Assembly (NCBI GenBank): GCA_024690605.1 | Contig: JAILOV010000006.1 | Span: forward strand, 1 to 64,000 | From: Lachnospiraceae bacterium | Lineage (GTDB): Bacteria > Bacillota > Clostridia > Lachnospirales > Lachnospiraceae | Reading direction: 5' to 3' | Length of the DNA: 64,000 nucleotides | In this document: positions 7,711 to 16,557 of the stretch, in pieces | Layout of the letters: each line of letters starts with the position of its first letter | Position numbering within the stretch: the first letter of the stretch is position 1 | Program-made: the position numbers and the translations under genes | Notes under the pieces: model-generated | What the model was told of the DNA's origin: nothing | What the model saw: only the letters and a program-made list of their open reading frames with translations | The model's database searches: none

Positions 7711-10700
7711 GCGATCTCCTGTGTCTTCGCCGTGGAGAGCATCAGCTTGATGCGGTTGAGCTGATTGACTTCGCTGGCACCGGGATCATAGTCGATCGCG
7801 ACGATATTGGCACCGCGATATTTAGCCCGGAGAGCCTTGATGACCCCCTTGCCGACGACATGATTGGGCAGGCAGCCGAAGGGCTGCGTGCAGACGATAT
7901 TCTTGGCGCCTTCCTTGATCAGCTCGACCATCTCACCCGTGAGGAACCATCCTTCCCCGGTCTGGTTGCCGATGGACACGATGTCTTCGGCATAGCGGAC
8001 AGTCTGTTCGATCCGTGTGGGCGGATCGAAATGGACACTTTTCTTTAACGCCTTCGCGGCTCCGCTTCTCAGCAGTTCGATCCCGGAGATGCCGGCGCGG
8101 CAGAATGCCGCGGTTTTTCTGCTGGTTCCCAGTTCCTCTGCCTTGTAGATCTGATTGTAGAAACAGTAGAGCATGAAGTCGATCAGATCGGGGACGACGG
8201 CCTCCGCTCCCTCGCTCTCCAGAAGATCCACCAGATGATTGTTGGCCGCGGGAGCGAATTTCACAAGGATCTCACCGACCACGCCGACGCGGGGACGCCG
8301 CTCCTCGCTGATGGGGATGCGGTCAAAATCCTCGACGATCTGCCGGCACATCTTCTGGAAGGTGAAGAAGTTCATGTGTTTTCCGCTCACAAAGGCTTTG
8401 CATTTCTCGAGCCACTTCTGATGAACGGCCTCGACGCTTCCCGGGGTCAGCTCATAGGGGCGCATCCGATAGATGCAGCGCATGAAGACATCGCCGAAGA
8501 CAGCGGCATAGGCACCGCGCGTGAGCATTTCCAGATTGATATGGAAGCCGGGATTGGCCTCAAGCTTGGAGAGATTCAGGGAAACCACCGGGATCTGTTC
8601 CATCCCGGCCTTTCTGAGCGCGCGGCGGATGAAGCCGACATAGTTCGTCGCGCGGCAGCCGCCGCCTGTCTGCGTCATCACGACAGCGGTCCTGTTCAGG
8701 TCATATTTCCCGGAATGCAGCTCATCCATGATCTGTCCGACGACCCAGAGAGAAGGATAGCAGGCGTCGTTGTTGACATATTTCAGTCCCATGTCGATCG
8801 CGTGCCGGTTGTCGTTCTGCATGACGACAAGGCGGTAGCCGCAGGCGCAGAGCGCGGGTTCCAGAATGTCAAAGTGCACCGGCGACATCTGCGGGCACAG
8901 GATCGTGTAGCCGTCCTGCCGCATCTCCTCGGTGAAGAGCTTCCGGTCGATGTTGGTCGGCCGGACCGTGAGATGCTTGTTCTGCAGCTTTCGTTCACGG
9001 ATGGCGGCGAGGAGGGAACGCACACGGATGCGTGCGCTGCCCAGATTGTTCACCTCGTCGATCTTTAAACAGGTGTAGATCTTGTCGGATCCCGTGAGGA
9101 TATCGGCCACCTGGTCGGTCGTGACCGCATCCAGACCGCAGCCAAAGGAGTTGAGCTGGATCAGATCAAGATCCTCTCTGGTACGGACATAGCTTGCCGC
9201 CGCGTAGAGCCGGGAATGATACATCCACTGGTCGGAAACGATGAGCGGACGGTCCGGTGTCGCGAGATGCGAGATGCTGTCTTCCGTCAGCACTGCCGCG
9301 CCATAGGAGCAGATCATGTCCGGGATGCCGTGATGGATCTCCGGATCCAGATGATAGGGTCTTCCGGCGAGCACGATGCCGTGACGGTGATTTTCGCGGA
9401 TCCAGCGGAGCGTCTCCTCACCTTTGTCCTCGATCTCTTTTCTCGTGTCGGCCAGTTCCTGCCAGCCGTCCCGTGCCGCTGCGATGACTTCCTTTGCCGG
9501 AAGCTCGGAAAACTCGGAGAGCAGCGCATCGGTTACAGTCTTCAGATCCGTAAAGGCCATGAACGGATTGCGGAACCGGACGGATCCGCTGACGATCTTT
9601 TCTACATTGTTGCGGATGTTCTCCGGATAGGAGGTGACGATGGGACAGTTATAGTGATTGGTGGCCCCGGGCACCTCCTTTCGCTCGTAGAAAAGCGAAG
9701 GATAGAAGATAAAATCGACCCCGCGTCCGATCAGCCATTCGATGTGTCCGTGGGAGAGCTTTGCCGGATAGCACTCGGATTCGCTGGGGATCGATTCGAT
9801 GCCCAGTTCATAGATCTCTCTGGTGGATCGGGGAGAGAGCACCACGCGGTAGCCGAGCTTTTTGAAGAACACCGCCCAGAACGGGTAGTTCTCATACATG
9901 TTGAGCACGCGCGGAATGCCGACCGTCCCGCGTGTCGTCTCCTCATCGGAGAGCGGTTCGTAGCGGAAGATCCGCTGCAGTTTCCAATCGAAGAGATTGG
10001 GGACACCTTCCGCGTTTTTGGTCTTGCCGATGCCGCGTTCGCAGCGGTTGCCGGAGATGAATTGACGCCCACCCGTAAATTTGTTAACGGTAAGACGACA
10101 ATGGTTGGTGCAGCCCTGACAGGTGGTCATGCTGGTGCGATATTCGAGACTGTCGATATCCTCGATCGAAAGCATGGACGTCCGGTAGGTGCGGTCCTCG
10201 TCGAAGCGCTTTCGGGCGATGAGCGCCGCGCCGAAGGCGCCCATGATGCCGGCGATATCGGGTCGGATGACCTCGGTGTCCGCGATCTTCTCGAACGCGC
10301 GCAGCACGGCGTCGTTGTAGAAGGTGCCGCCCTGCACGACGATGTTCCTGCCGAGTTCCCTTGCGTCCGATACCTTGATGACCTTGAACAGGGCGTTTTT
10401 GATGACGGAATAAGCAAGTCCGGCGGAGATGTCCGAAACCTCGGCACCTTCCTTCTGGGCCTGCTTGACGCGCGAATTCATGAAAACTGTGCAGCGCGTG
10501 CCCAGGTCGACGGGATGTTTTGCAAAGAGCGCGACCCTGGCGAAATCCTGCACCTCATAATCCAGAGAGCGGGCAAAGGTCTCAATGAAGGATCCGCAGC
10601 CGGAGGAGCAGGCCTCGTTGAGCTGCACGCTGTCCACGGACCCGTTCTTGATGCGGATGCACTTCATGTCCTGTCCGCCGATATCGAGGATGCAGTCCAC

Positions 10701-11945
10701 CTGCGGATCGAAGAAGGCCGCTGCGGTATAGTGCGCGATGGTCTCCACTTCGCCGTCATCCAGCAGGAGCGCGGATTTCAACAGCGCTTCTCCGTAGCCG
10801 GTGGAGCAGGCACGGACGATATGCACGCCCGCGGGCATCAGCCGGTAGATCTCCTGGATCGAGGAGATCGCCGTCGCCAGCGGGGAGCCGTTGTTGCCGG
10901 AATAAAAGGAATAGAGCAGATCGCCGTCCTCCGAGATCAGCGCGCATTTGGTCGTGGTGGAGCCGGCATCGATCCCCAGATAGGCATTGCCCTGATAATC
11001 GTCCAGTTTGGCGGTCCTGATGCGGTACTGCTCCTGTCTGGTCCGGAAGGTACGGTATTCCTGCTCGTCCGTAAACAGAGGCGCCATGCGGGCCACCTCG
11101 GCCTCCAGCGTGATCGGATGAGAGAGACGATCGATCAGACTGGTCAGCGTAGTCGCGGATTCCTCGCGCATGTTCATCGCGGAACCGATCGCGGCAAACA
11201 GATGGGAATCGTCCGGCGCGATCGTGTGCTCCTCATCGAGCTTCAGCGTGCGGATGAACGCCGCGCGAAGCTCCGGCAGGAAATGCAGCGGGCCGCCGAG
11301 AAAGGCCACGTGACCGCGGATGGGTTTCCCGCACGCGAGACCCGAGATCGTCTGGTTGACGACTGCCTGAAAGATCGACGCGGCGAGATCCTCTCTGGTC
11401 GCACCTTCATTGATGAGCGGCTGGATGTCGGATTTGGCGAAGACGCCGCAGCGGGCCGCGATCGTGTAAAGAGAGTGATAGCCGCCGGCGAGGTCATTGA
11501 GCCCTCCGGCGTCCGTCTGCAAGAGGGAGGCCATCTGATCGATGAAGGAACCGGTTCCGCCCGCGCAGATCCCGTTCATGCGCTGTTCGACGCCGGTCTC
11601 CTCAAAATAGATGATCTTGGCATCCTCGCCGCCCAACTCGATCGCGACATCGGTCTTCGGCGCACGGCTCTTGAGCGCCGTGGCGACGGCGATGACCTCC
11701 TGTGTGAAGGGAACATCGAGCGCTTTGGCGAGCGTGAGCCCGCCGGAACCGGTGATGACCGGATGGAGCGTGACATCCCCGGTCGTTTTCATGGCATCCT
11801 CGCAGAGAGCGAGCAGTGTTTCGCGGATGTTGGCATGGTGCCTGCGGTAGTCGGCAAAAAGAACCGTTCCTTCCGCATCCAGAAGAGCGATCTTGACGGT
11901 CGTGGAACCGATATCGATGCCGAGGGCATGCCTTGAATCTGTCAT
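7707..11945 (-). CDS. Giant acyl-CoA dehydratase activase-related protein (two activase domains plus DUF2229/HgdB-like region)
   Basis: This 1,412-residue protein carries two BadF/HgdC-type ASKHA ATPase modules (about residues 7-265 and 320-575). Each starts with a GIDxGSTTxK phosphate loop, and both have the cysteines used for a bridging [4Fe-4S] cluster: GICAGGTGSF with ARCGVF, and SSGCGSF with TRCTVF. A DUF2229-type and dehydratase-like C-terminal half follows (from about 610; CQGCTNHC at the junction). Simple HgdC activases are dimers of ~260 residues that inject electrons into 2-hydroxyacyl-CoA dehydratases; this fusion has no assigned substrate. AAGGAG before ATG 11945 fixes the start; an upstream in-frame ATG at 12041 would add 32 unlike residues. 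Confidence 0.88.
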   Translation of the reverse strand: MTDSRHALGIDIGSTTVKIALLDAEGTVLFADYRRHHANIRETLLALCEDAMKTTGDVTLHPVITGSGGLTLAKALDVPFTQEVIAVATALKSRAPKTDVAIELGGEDAKIIYFEETGVEQRMNGICAGGTGSFIDQMASLLQTDAGGLNDLAGGYHSLYTIAARCGVFAKSDIQPLINEGATREDLAASIFQAVVNQTISGLACGKPIRGHVAFLGGPLHFLPELRAAFIRTLKLDEEHTIAPDDSHLFAAIGSAMNMREESATTLTSLIDRLSHPITLEAEVARMAPLFTDEQEYRTFRTRQEQYRIRTAKLDDYQGNAYLGIDAGSTTTKCALISEDGDLLYSFYSGNNGSPLATAISSIQEIYRLMPAGVHIVRACSTGYGEALLKSALLLDDGEVETIAHYTAAAFFDPQVDCILDIGGQDMKCIRIKNGSVDSVQLNEACSSGCGSFIETFARSLDYEVQDFARVALFAKHPVDLGTRCTVFMNSRVKQAQKEGAEVSDISAGLAYSVIKNALFKVIKVSDARELGRNIVVQGGTFYNDAVLRAFEKIADTEVIRPDIAGIMGAFGAALIARKRFDEDRTYRTSMLSIEDIDSLEYRTSMTTCQGCTNHCRLTVNKFTGGRQFISGNRCERGIGKTKNAEGVPNLFDWKLQRIFRYEPLSDEETTRGTVGIPRVLNMYENYPFWAVFFKKLGYRVVLSPRSTREIYELGIESIPSESECYPAKLSHGHIEWLIGRGVDFIFYPSLFYERKEVPGATNHYNCPIVTSYPENIRNNVEKIVSGSVRFRNPFMAFTDLKTVTDALLSEFSELPAKEVIAAARDGWQELADTRKEIEDKGEETLRWIRENHRHGIVLAGRPYHLDPEIHHGIPDMICSYGAAVLTEDSISHLATPDRPLIVSDQWMYHSRLYAAASYVRTREDLDLIQLNSFGCGLDAVTTDQVADILTGSDKIYTCLKIDEVNNLGSARIRVRSLLAAIRERKLQNKHLTVRPTNIDRKLFTEEMRQDGYTILCPQMSPVHFDILEPALCACGYRLVVMQNDNRHAIDMGLKYVNNDACYPSLWVVGQIMDELHSGKYDLNRTAVVMTQTGGGCRATNYVGFIRRALRKAGMEQIPVVSLNLSKLEANPGFHINLEMLTRGAYAAVFGDVFMRCIYRMRPYELTPGSVEAVHQKWLEKCKAFVSGKHMNFFTFQKMCRQIVEDFDRIPISEERRPRVGVVGEILVKFAPAANNHLVDLLESEGAEAVVPDLIDFMLYCFYNQIYKAEELGTSRKTAAFCRAGISGIELLRSGAAKALKKSVHFDPPTRIEQTVRYAEDIVSIGNQTGEGWFLTGEMVELIKEGAKNIVCTQPFGCLPNHVVGKGVIKALRAKYRGANIVAIDYDPGASEVNQLNRIKLMLSTAKTQEIA

Positions 11946-11969
11946 GAGGAACTCCTTGTTTCTTTTGTA

Positions 11970-12049
11970 TTGGTGTCTGCGTCCGGAATTGTTTATAATA
12001 AACTGATGCCTGCGGATTGCACCGCTTCTCCATGCAGGCATGCGTTTTT
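11970..12049 (+). promoter_or_regulatory. Promoter plus terminator-like hairpin in the leader of the radical SAM gene
   Basis: TTGGTG (11970-11975) and a perfect TATAAT (11994-11999) lie 18 bases apart, predicting a start near 12006. Immediately there, ATGCCTGC (12006-12013) pairs perfectly with GCAGGCAT (12034-12041), followed by GCG and six T residues. The arrangement looks like a transcription attenuator in a ~125-base leader; the activase on the other strand starts within the same intergenic region. Confidence 0.45.
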
Positions 12050-12130
12050 TGACTCCGGCATCATATCATACCATAATTTCGAAGAAATGACACAGAAAAA
12101 AGGAAGCGGAAGGAAAAAGAGGCGGATCCG

Positions 12131-13192
12131 ATGTTTCAACAGATGAAAAAATGGGCGGAGAACGCCTATCATGACTGCGTGCTCTGTCCGAGACGCTGTC
12201 ACGCGGACCGTCTCGGAGGCGGGCGCGGCTTCTGCGGGCAGGGGGCACAGATCGTCGCAGCGCGCGCATCCCTCCATTTCTGGGAGGAACCCTGCATCTC
12301 CGGTGAGACGGGAAGCGGCACCGTGTTTTTCTGCGGCTGCTCCCTGGGATGCGTCTATTGTCAGAATGTGTCGATCTCGGGCCGGGATCCCCGGATGCGG
12401 GCGGGAACGGAACGGAGAATCCTTTTGCCGGAGGAACTGTCCGAGGTGTTTCTTTCTCTGGAGGCACAGGGCGCCTGCAATATCAACCTGGTGACGCCGA
12501 CCCATTTCGCACCCGGCATCGCGGAGGCGATCGGGTGTGCCAGAGGACAGGGACTGGGTATCCCGGTCGTCTGGAACACGAGCGGCTATGAATCCGTGGA
12601 GACGCTGAAACAGCTGGACGGTCTGGTCGATATCTATCTCACGGACTGCAAGTATCATGCATCCGTGCTTTCCGAGCGCTATTCCAAAGCACCGGATTAT
12701 TTCCCTGTCTGCATGGAAGCGATCGCAGAGATGGTGCGCCAGACGGGACGTCCGCTTTTTGTGTCCGGAGACGGGCGGGAGATGGACGCCGTTTCCTATA
12801 ACGAAGCGGTATCTGCGGATGGCGGGGACGGGACGGAAGGAGCGGACGCGGCAGCCGGAGAGCCTGCCGGGGTGACGGACTATGCGGGGCCGCTCATGAA
12901 GCGCGGGACGATCGTGCGTCACCTGCTCCTGCCGGGGTGTGTGGAGGACAGCTGCCGGGTGGTGGATGAACTGCTCGATGCCTTCGGGGACGGGATCTAT
13001 ATCAGTCTGATGAATCAGTACACGCCGATGCCGCAGGTGGAGGACGCGCAGCTCAAACGTCGCGTTACGGAAGGGGAATATGAAGAACTGATCGGTCATG
13101 CGTTGGATGCCGGTCTGGAGAACGGTTTTTTCCAGGCGGCCGGGACGGATGAAGAGAGCTTTATCCCTTTATTTGACGGGCGCGGCCTTTGA
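12131..13192 (+). CDS. PflX-like radical SAM protein (pyruvate-formate-lyase-activase family, COG1313)
   Basis: This 353-residue protein has the radical SAM cluster motif CSLGCVYC (Cys70, Cys74, Cys77) and an N-terminal cysteine set CVLCPRRC...C (Cys16, 19, 23, 35), both typical of COG1313 'PflX' proteins. NTSGYES and LTDCKYH match family strands. The protein is modified or regulated by an unknown partner in this family; no glycyl-radical enzyme gene is nearby. Residues about 213-245 form a Gly/Ala/Asp-rich stretch that looks like a lineage-specific insert between two core strands. Its 3' end overlaps the convergent membrane protein gene by 24 bases. Confidence 0.85.
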   Translation: MFQQMKKWAENAYHDCVLCPRRCHADRLGGGRGFCGQGAQIVAARASLHFWEEPCISGETGSGTVFFCGCSLGCVYCQNVSISGRDPRMRAGTERRILLPEELSEVFLSLEAQGACNINLVTPTHFAPGIAEAIGCARGQGLGIPVVWNTSGYESVETLKQLDGLVDIYLTDCKYHASVLSERYSKAPDYFPVCMEAIAEMVRQTGRPLFVSGDGREMDAVSYNEAVSADGGDGTEGADAAAGEPAGVTDYAGPLMKRGTIVRHLLLPGCVEDSCRVVDELLDAFGDGIYISLMNQYTPMPQVEDAQLKRRVTEGEYEELIGHALDAGLENGFFQAAGTDEESFIPLFDGRGL

Positions 13193-14560
13193 GACCGCTT
13201 CCTCCCATTCCTCTCTGGGCAGCGCGATGATCTCATTGACGCCATAGTAGTTGGCCATGATGTTGTTGGCCCAGAATCCGGGATCCTCGGTGAGATCGAC
13301 GGAATAGGCACAGCTGAGATCCGTTTCAAAGCCGGGACGGAGCATGGGAACGACGATCGTGTCCGTGTCACTCTCCGCAAGCTGTCCTTCGATATAGGCG
13401 GTACGTTCGGCGGATTCCCGCCAGATGCGGCCGAGATCGGTCACATTGTCCAGATAATAGAAGCAGAACCAGACAGCCGCGATCAGCACGGCGCTGTTTT
13501 TTAACGCGCTGATGAGCGTCTCCTCTTCACTGACGCGGTCATAGAGACCAGCGATCGCGATCAGCAGGAAGACCCCCGCGCCGAAATGTGCACGGATCTG
13601 CGTCGGCGGTGAGAGGACCAGTGCATAGGAGGTCGCCGCAAAGACCGCAAAGAGAAAGATCTGTTCCGCGAAGGGGGCGATGCGCTTCTTCTGCGTGATC
13701 CCCAGAACGAGCAGGAACAGGAACAGTGCGATCCAGAGAAACAGATGCTCCTCCAGTGCCAGCGAGATCTTCTGAAAACGTGCGAACAGGCCGACGGGAC
13801 CGCTGAAGATCTCCGGTTCCTGGAGCGACGCGCGGATCCGGTTGCCGGGAGCAGCCACCATGAGGATCAGACCGGTCAGTTGACCCACGGGACCGGCGAG
13901 CATCCAGGGTGAGATCCGGCGATCCTGTCCCTCTCTGCGGTATTGGAACAGGATCCCCAGAGAGAGTAAGAGCCCGCCGCCCGAGGTGTTTTCGTTGCAC
14001 CAGCCGGCGATGAGACCGAACAGAAACAGGCCGATCGCCCATCCCACTTGCCGGACGGACTGCCCGGCACCGTTTTCCGCGGACAGGAGATGCTTAAAGA
14101 GCACCAGGAAACCGAGAATGATCGCGGTGCCCCAGAGATAATTGCAGGAACCGGTCTGCCAGAGGATCGTCTCGGCAAAGGAAATGCCGCCGAACCAGAG
14201 GGAAAGCGTGATAAAGGCAAGGAGTCTGATGTCATAGGCGCGGTGTCCGGAAACACTCAGGTACATGAGCAGGGACAGCAGCACGAAGACGAGACTGTTG
14301 AGGATCTTGAACAGAACAGGCGGCGCGATCAGCGTCAGGCGGAGCAGGAAATGTGCGACACTGCGGCCGTTCCAGGTCAGATAGTGATCCGCCTCCTGCA
14401 GAAACAAATCGCCGAGCGAATGCGCCCTGCGCGCGACAACGCCGTAGGCATAATCATCCGACAGCATGGGCGTGAGAAGATTGCACACGAGAATAAGCAG
14501 GAAGGATGCCCCCAGAAACAGGAAGAAGGCCGTCCGCTTTTTTGTCCGTTCTTTTTGCAT
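13169..14560 (-). CDS. Polytopic membrane protein, DUF6056-like
   Basis: The 463 residues form roughly eleven hydrophobic segments, starting with a cationic N-terminus and FFLFLGASFLLILVCNLL, then a loop with LSDDYAYG. The overall pattern resembles DUF6056 proteins, thought to be GT-C-fold glycosyltransferase relatives in which the acidic first loop would hold the active site; that assignment is from memory of the family and function is not established. The start is taken at ATG 14560, which lies 7 bases after a perfect extended -10; the ATG at 14578 lies upstream of that -10. No Shine-Dalgarno is present. Confidence 0.65.
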   Translation of the reverse strand: MQKERTKKRTAFFLFLGASFLLILVCNLLTPMLSDDYAYGVVARRAHSLGDLFLQEADHYLTWNGRSVAHFLLRLTLIAPPVLFKILNSLVFVLLSLLMYLSVSGHRAYDIRLLAFITLSLWFGGISFAETILWQTGSCNYLWGTAIILGFLVLFKHLLSAENGAGQSVRQVGWAIGLFLFGLIAGWCNENTSGGGLLLSLGILFQYRREGQDRRISPWMLAGPVGQLTGLILMVAAPGNRIRASLQEPEIFSGPVGLFARFQKISLALEEHLFLWIALFLFLLVLGITQKKRIAPFAEQIFLFAVFAATSYALVLSPPTQIRAHFGAGVFLLIAIAGLYDRVSEEETLISALKNSAVLIAAVWFCFYYLDNVTDLGRIWRESAERTAYIEGQLAESDTDTIVVPMLRPGFETDLSCAYSVDLTEDPGFWANNIMANYYGVNEIIALPREEWEEAVSKAAPVK

Positions 14561-14566
14561 GCGACC

Positions 14567-14575
14567 ATTATAGCA
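14567..14575 (-). promoter_or_regulatory. Extended -10 promoter placing transcription start at the ATG
   Basis: On the minus strand TGCTATAAT (14567-14575) is a perfect extended -10. Its last base is 7 positions before the A of ATG 14560, so the predicted transcript starts at or beside the start codon. No -35 match is apparent, as expected for this promoter type. Confidence 0.55.
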
Positions 14576-14604
14576 CATTTTCCGCTTTTGGCTATCCGGT
14601 ACTT

Positions 14605-14633
14605 TTGACGTCCGACTTGTGATATAATAAAAT
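14605..14633 (+). promoter_or_regulatory. Sigma-A promoter of the alaX gene
   Basis: TTGACG (14605-14610) and TAAAAT (14628-14633) are separated by 17 bases and point toward the gene starting at 14700. Confidence 0.65.
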
Positions 14634-14699
14634 ACCCTGCGGGCGTTTGTGCCCGCTTATGTGCATACAGGATCCGCATCCTGTGGATTGTGAGCGGAG

Positions 14700-15950
14700 A
14701 TGACAGTCACGGAAAAACTCTATGATCGGGACGCTTATCTGACGGAATTTACGGCGCAGATCCTTTCCTGCAGACAGGAGGGGGATCGTTTTCACGTGAT
14801 CCTTGACCGTACGGCGTTTTTTCCCGAAGCCGGCGGTCAGACACCGGACAGGGGCGTACTGATCTTTTCGGGGGATCCTGCCGGTGTTCGGGAGGCGTCG
14901 GTCTCGGATGTGCAGATCGACGACGCGGGCGTCATCACACATGTGACGGACAGAGAGCTGCCCGCGAGCGGCACGGTAAATGGCCGCATCGACTGGGAAC
15001 ACCGTTTTGACAACATGCAGCAGCACACGGGCGAGCACATCTTTTCCGGGCTTGTCTGCGGGCGTTTTGGCTGTGACAATGTGGGCTTTCATCTGAGCGA
15101 TCAGACCGTCACGATGGACTATAACAAGGTGCTGTCGCCCGAGATGATCCGGGAGACGGAGCGCCTTGCCAATGAGGCGGTCTGGCGCGATCTGCCGGTT
15201 GAGATCTCCTTTCCTTCGGAAGAAGAGCTTTCGGAGATCCCGTATCGCAGCAAAAAGGAACTCTCCGGACAGATCCGGATCGTGACGATCCCCGGCGTGG
15301 ATATCTGCGCCTGCTGCGCGCCGCATGTCCGACACACCGGAGAGATCGGGCTCCTCAAGGTGATCGCCGTACAGAACTACAAGGGCGGTGTCCGTGTGAC
15401 GATCCGCTGCGGCAGCCGTGCGTTTTCGTGGCTTTCCGCCCAGAGCGAGATCCTCGGTGATCTGGCGCGCGAGCTGTCCACGGCACCGGAGGGGGTACCG
15501 GGGCATCTGAAAAAGCTGAAGGAGGAGCTCTCCGAAACCAGAAGACAGGCCGCGGAACATGCCGAAAAAGCAATGGCGGAGCGGCTTGAAAAGATAACTA
15601 ACGATATAATAACAAATGATACAAAACACGTGTTATTGTTTGATCCCCTGACGGACGGCAACGCGGCCAGACGGGTGCTGAACCGCTGGACACAGGAGCA
15701 TGCGGGGGTATGCTGCGTGTTCCTCGGCTCGGATGAGACGGGGTATCAGTATCTGATCGCGGCTTCTTCGGATGGGGCTGACGCGCGGGAAACCGCCGGG
15801 ATCCTGGCGGAGAGATTCGGCGCAAAGGGCGGCGGCAGCAGGGAGATGACCCAGGGGCGCGTGCGGGCTCCGGAAGCGGAGATCCGAAGGATCCTTGGAA
15901 CAGGCGGGATCAGTGAGAACACGGAGCAACCCGTGGGAGTTACAGCGTAA
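14700..15950 (+). CDS. alaX: Alanyl-tRNA editing protein (AlaX-L type, with DHHA1 domain)
   Basis: The 416 residues match the editing half of alanyl-tRNA synthetase: zinc ligands HTGEH (His109, His113) and CCAPH (Cys205, His209), the FPEAGGQ editing strand, and a C-terminal DHHA1 domain ending in the glycine-rich [13 protein letters not shown]. Such free-standing proteins hydrolyse Ser-tRNA(Ala) or Gly-tRNA(Ala). A coiled coil (about 265-300) links the domains. The first ATG after the promoter is used; AGCGGAG provides the binding site. ispF follows after 20 bases. Confidence 0.92.
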   Translation: MTVTEKLYDRDAYLTEFTAQILSCRQEGDRFHVILDRTAFFPEAGGQTPDRGVLIFSGDPAGVREASVSDVQIDDAGVITHVTDRELPASGTVNGRIDWEHRFDNMQQHTGEHIFSGLVCGRFGCDNVGFHLSDQTVTMDYNKVLSPEMIRETERLANEAVWRDLPVEISFPSEEELSEIPYRSKKELSGQIRIVTIPGVDICACCAPHVRHTGEIGLLKVIAVQNYKGGVRVTIRCGSRAFSWLSAQSEILGDLARELSTAPEGVPGHLKKLKEELSETRRQAAEHAEKAMAERLEKITNDIITNDTKHVLLFDPLTDGNAARRVLNRWTQEHAGVCCVFLGSDETGYQYLIAASSDGADARETAGILAERFGAKGGGSREMTQGRVRAPEAEIRRILGTGGISENTEQPVGVTA

Positions 15951-15970
15951 AAGCTGACAGGAGGAACGGC

Positions 15971-16522
15971 ATGCGGATCGGAACGGGCTATGACGTGCAT
16001 CGTCTGACAGAGGGACGAAAACTCATTCTCGGCGGTGTGGAGATCCCTTATGAGAAGGGTCTGGACGGACACAGTGACGCCGATGTGCTGGTGCACGCGA
16101 TCATGGACGCGCTTCTGGGTGCGGCGGCGCTGGGGGATATCGGCAAACTGTTCCCCGACACGGACGAGGCCTATCGGGGGGCTTCCAGCATCGGCCTGCT
16201 TAAGCGAGTCGGCGATGTGCTGGTCGAGAACGGTTTTTTTATCGAGAACATCGACGCGACCGTGATCGCACAGAAACCGAAGCTTCGCCCCTATATTGAT
16301 GAGATGCGGGCGAATATCGCCGGGGCGCTGGATCTGGATCTTTCGCAGGTGAGTGTCAAGGCAACGACCGAGGAGGGACTCGGCTTTACGGGAAACGGTC
16401 AGGGCATGGCAGCCAAGGCGGTGTGTCTCCTGTCCTCTCCGGCGGAGCGGATATCGAGGAATGCGACATTTGACAACGGACAGATCCCCGCGGGGGGAGG
16501 GTGTCCGGCTCATCGGCGTTAG
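15971..16522 (+). CDS. ispF: 2-C-methyl-D-erythritol 2,4-cyclodiphosphate synthase
   Basis: This 183-residue enzyme of the MEP isoprenoid pathway cyclises CDP-methylerythritol 2-phosphate. Metal ligands Asp8, His10 (GYDVHR) and His42 are in place, as are the HSDADV and [10 protein letters not shown] motifs. The family is usually near 157 residues; here about 25 extra residues follow AAKAVCLL and show no recognisable feature, so the real stop may have drifted downstream. CAGGAGGAACGGC precedes the ATG. ispD is not in the window. Confidence 0.95.
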   Translation: MRIGTGYDVHRLTEGRKLILGGVEIPYEKGLDGHSDADVLVHAIMDALLGAAALGDIGKLFPDTDEAYRGASSIGLLKRVGDVLVENGFFIENIDATVIAQKPKLRPYIDEMRANIAGALDLDLSQVSVKATTEEGLGFTGNGQGMAAKAVCLLSSPAERISRNATFDNGQIPAGGGCPAHRR

Positions 16523-16557
16523 ATCGGAAGGCACAGCATCACAGGGAGGTTGTTTTT

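Noticed and set aside
9216..11936. A 906-codon open frame opposite the activase gene
   Set aside because: It is the antisense shadow of a clearly homologous protein, has no family-like sequence, and reflects the high GC and codon bias.
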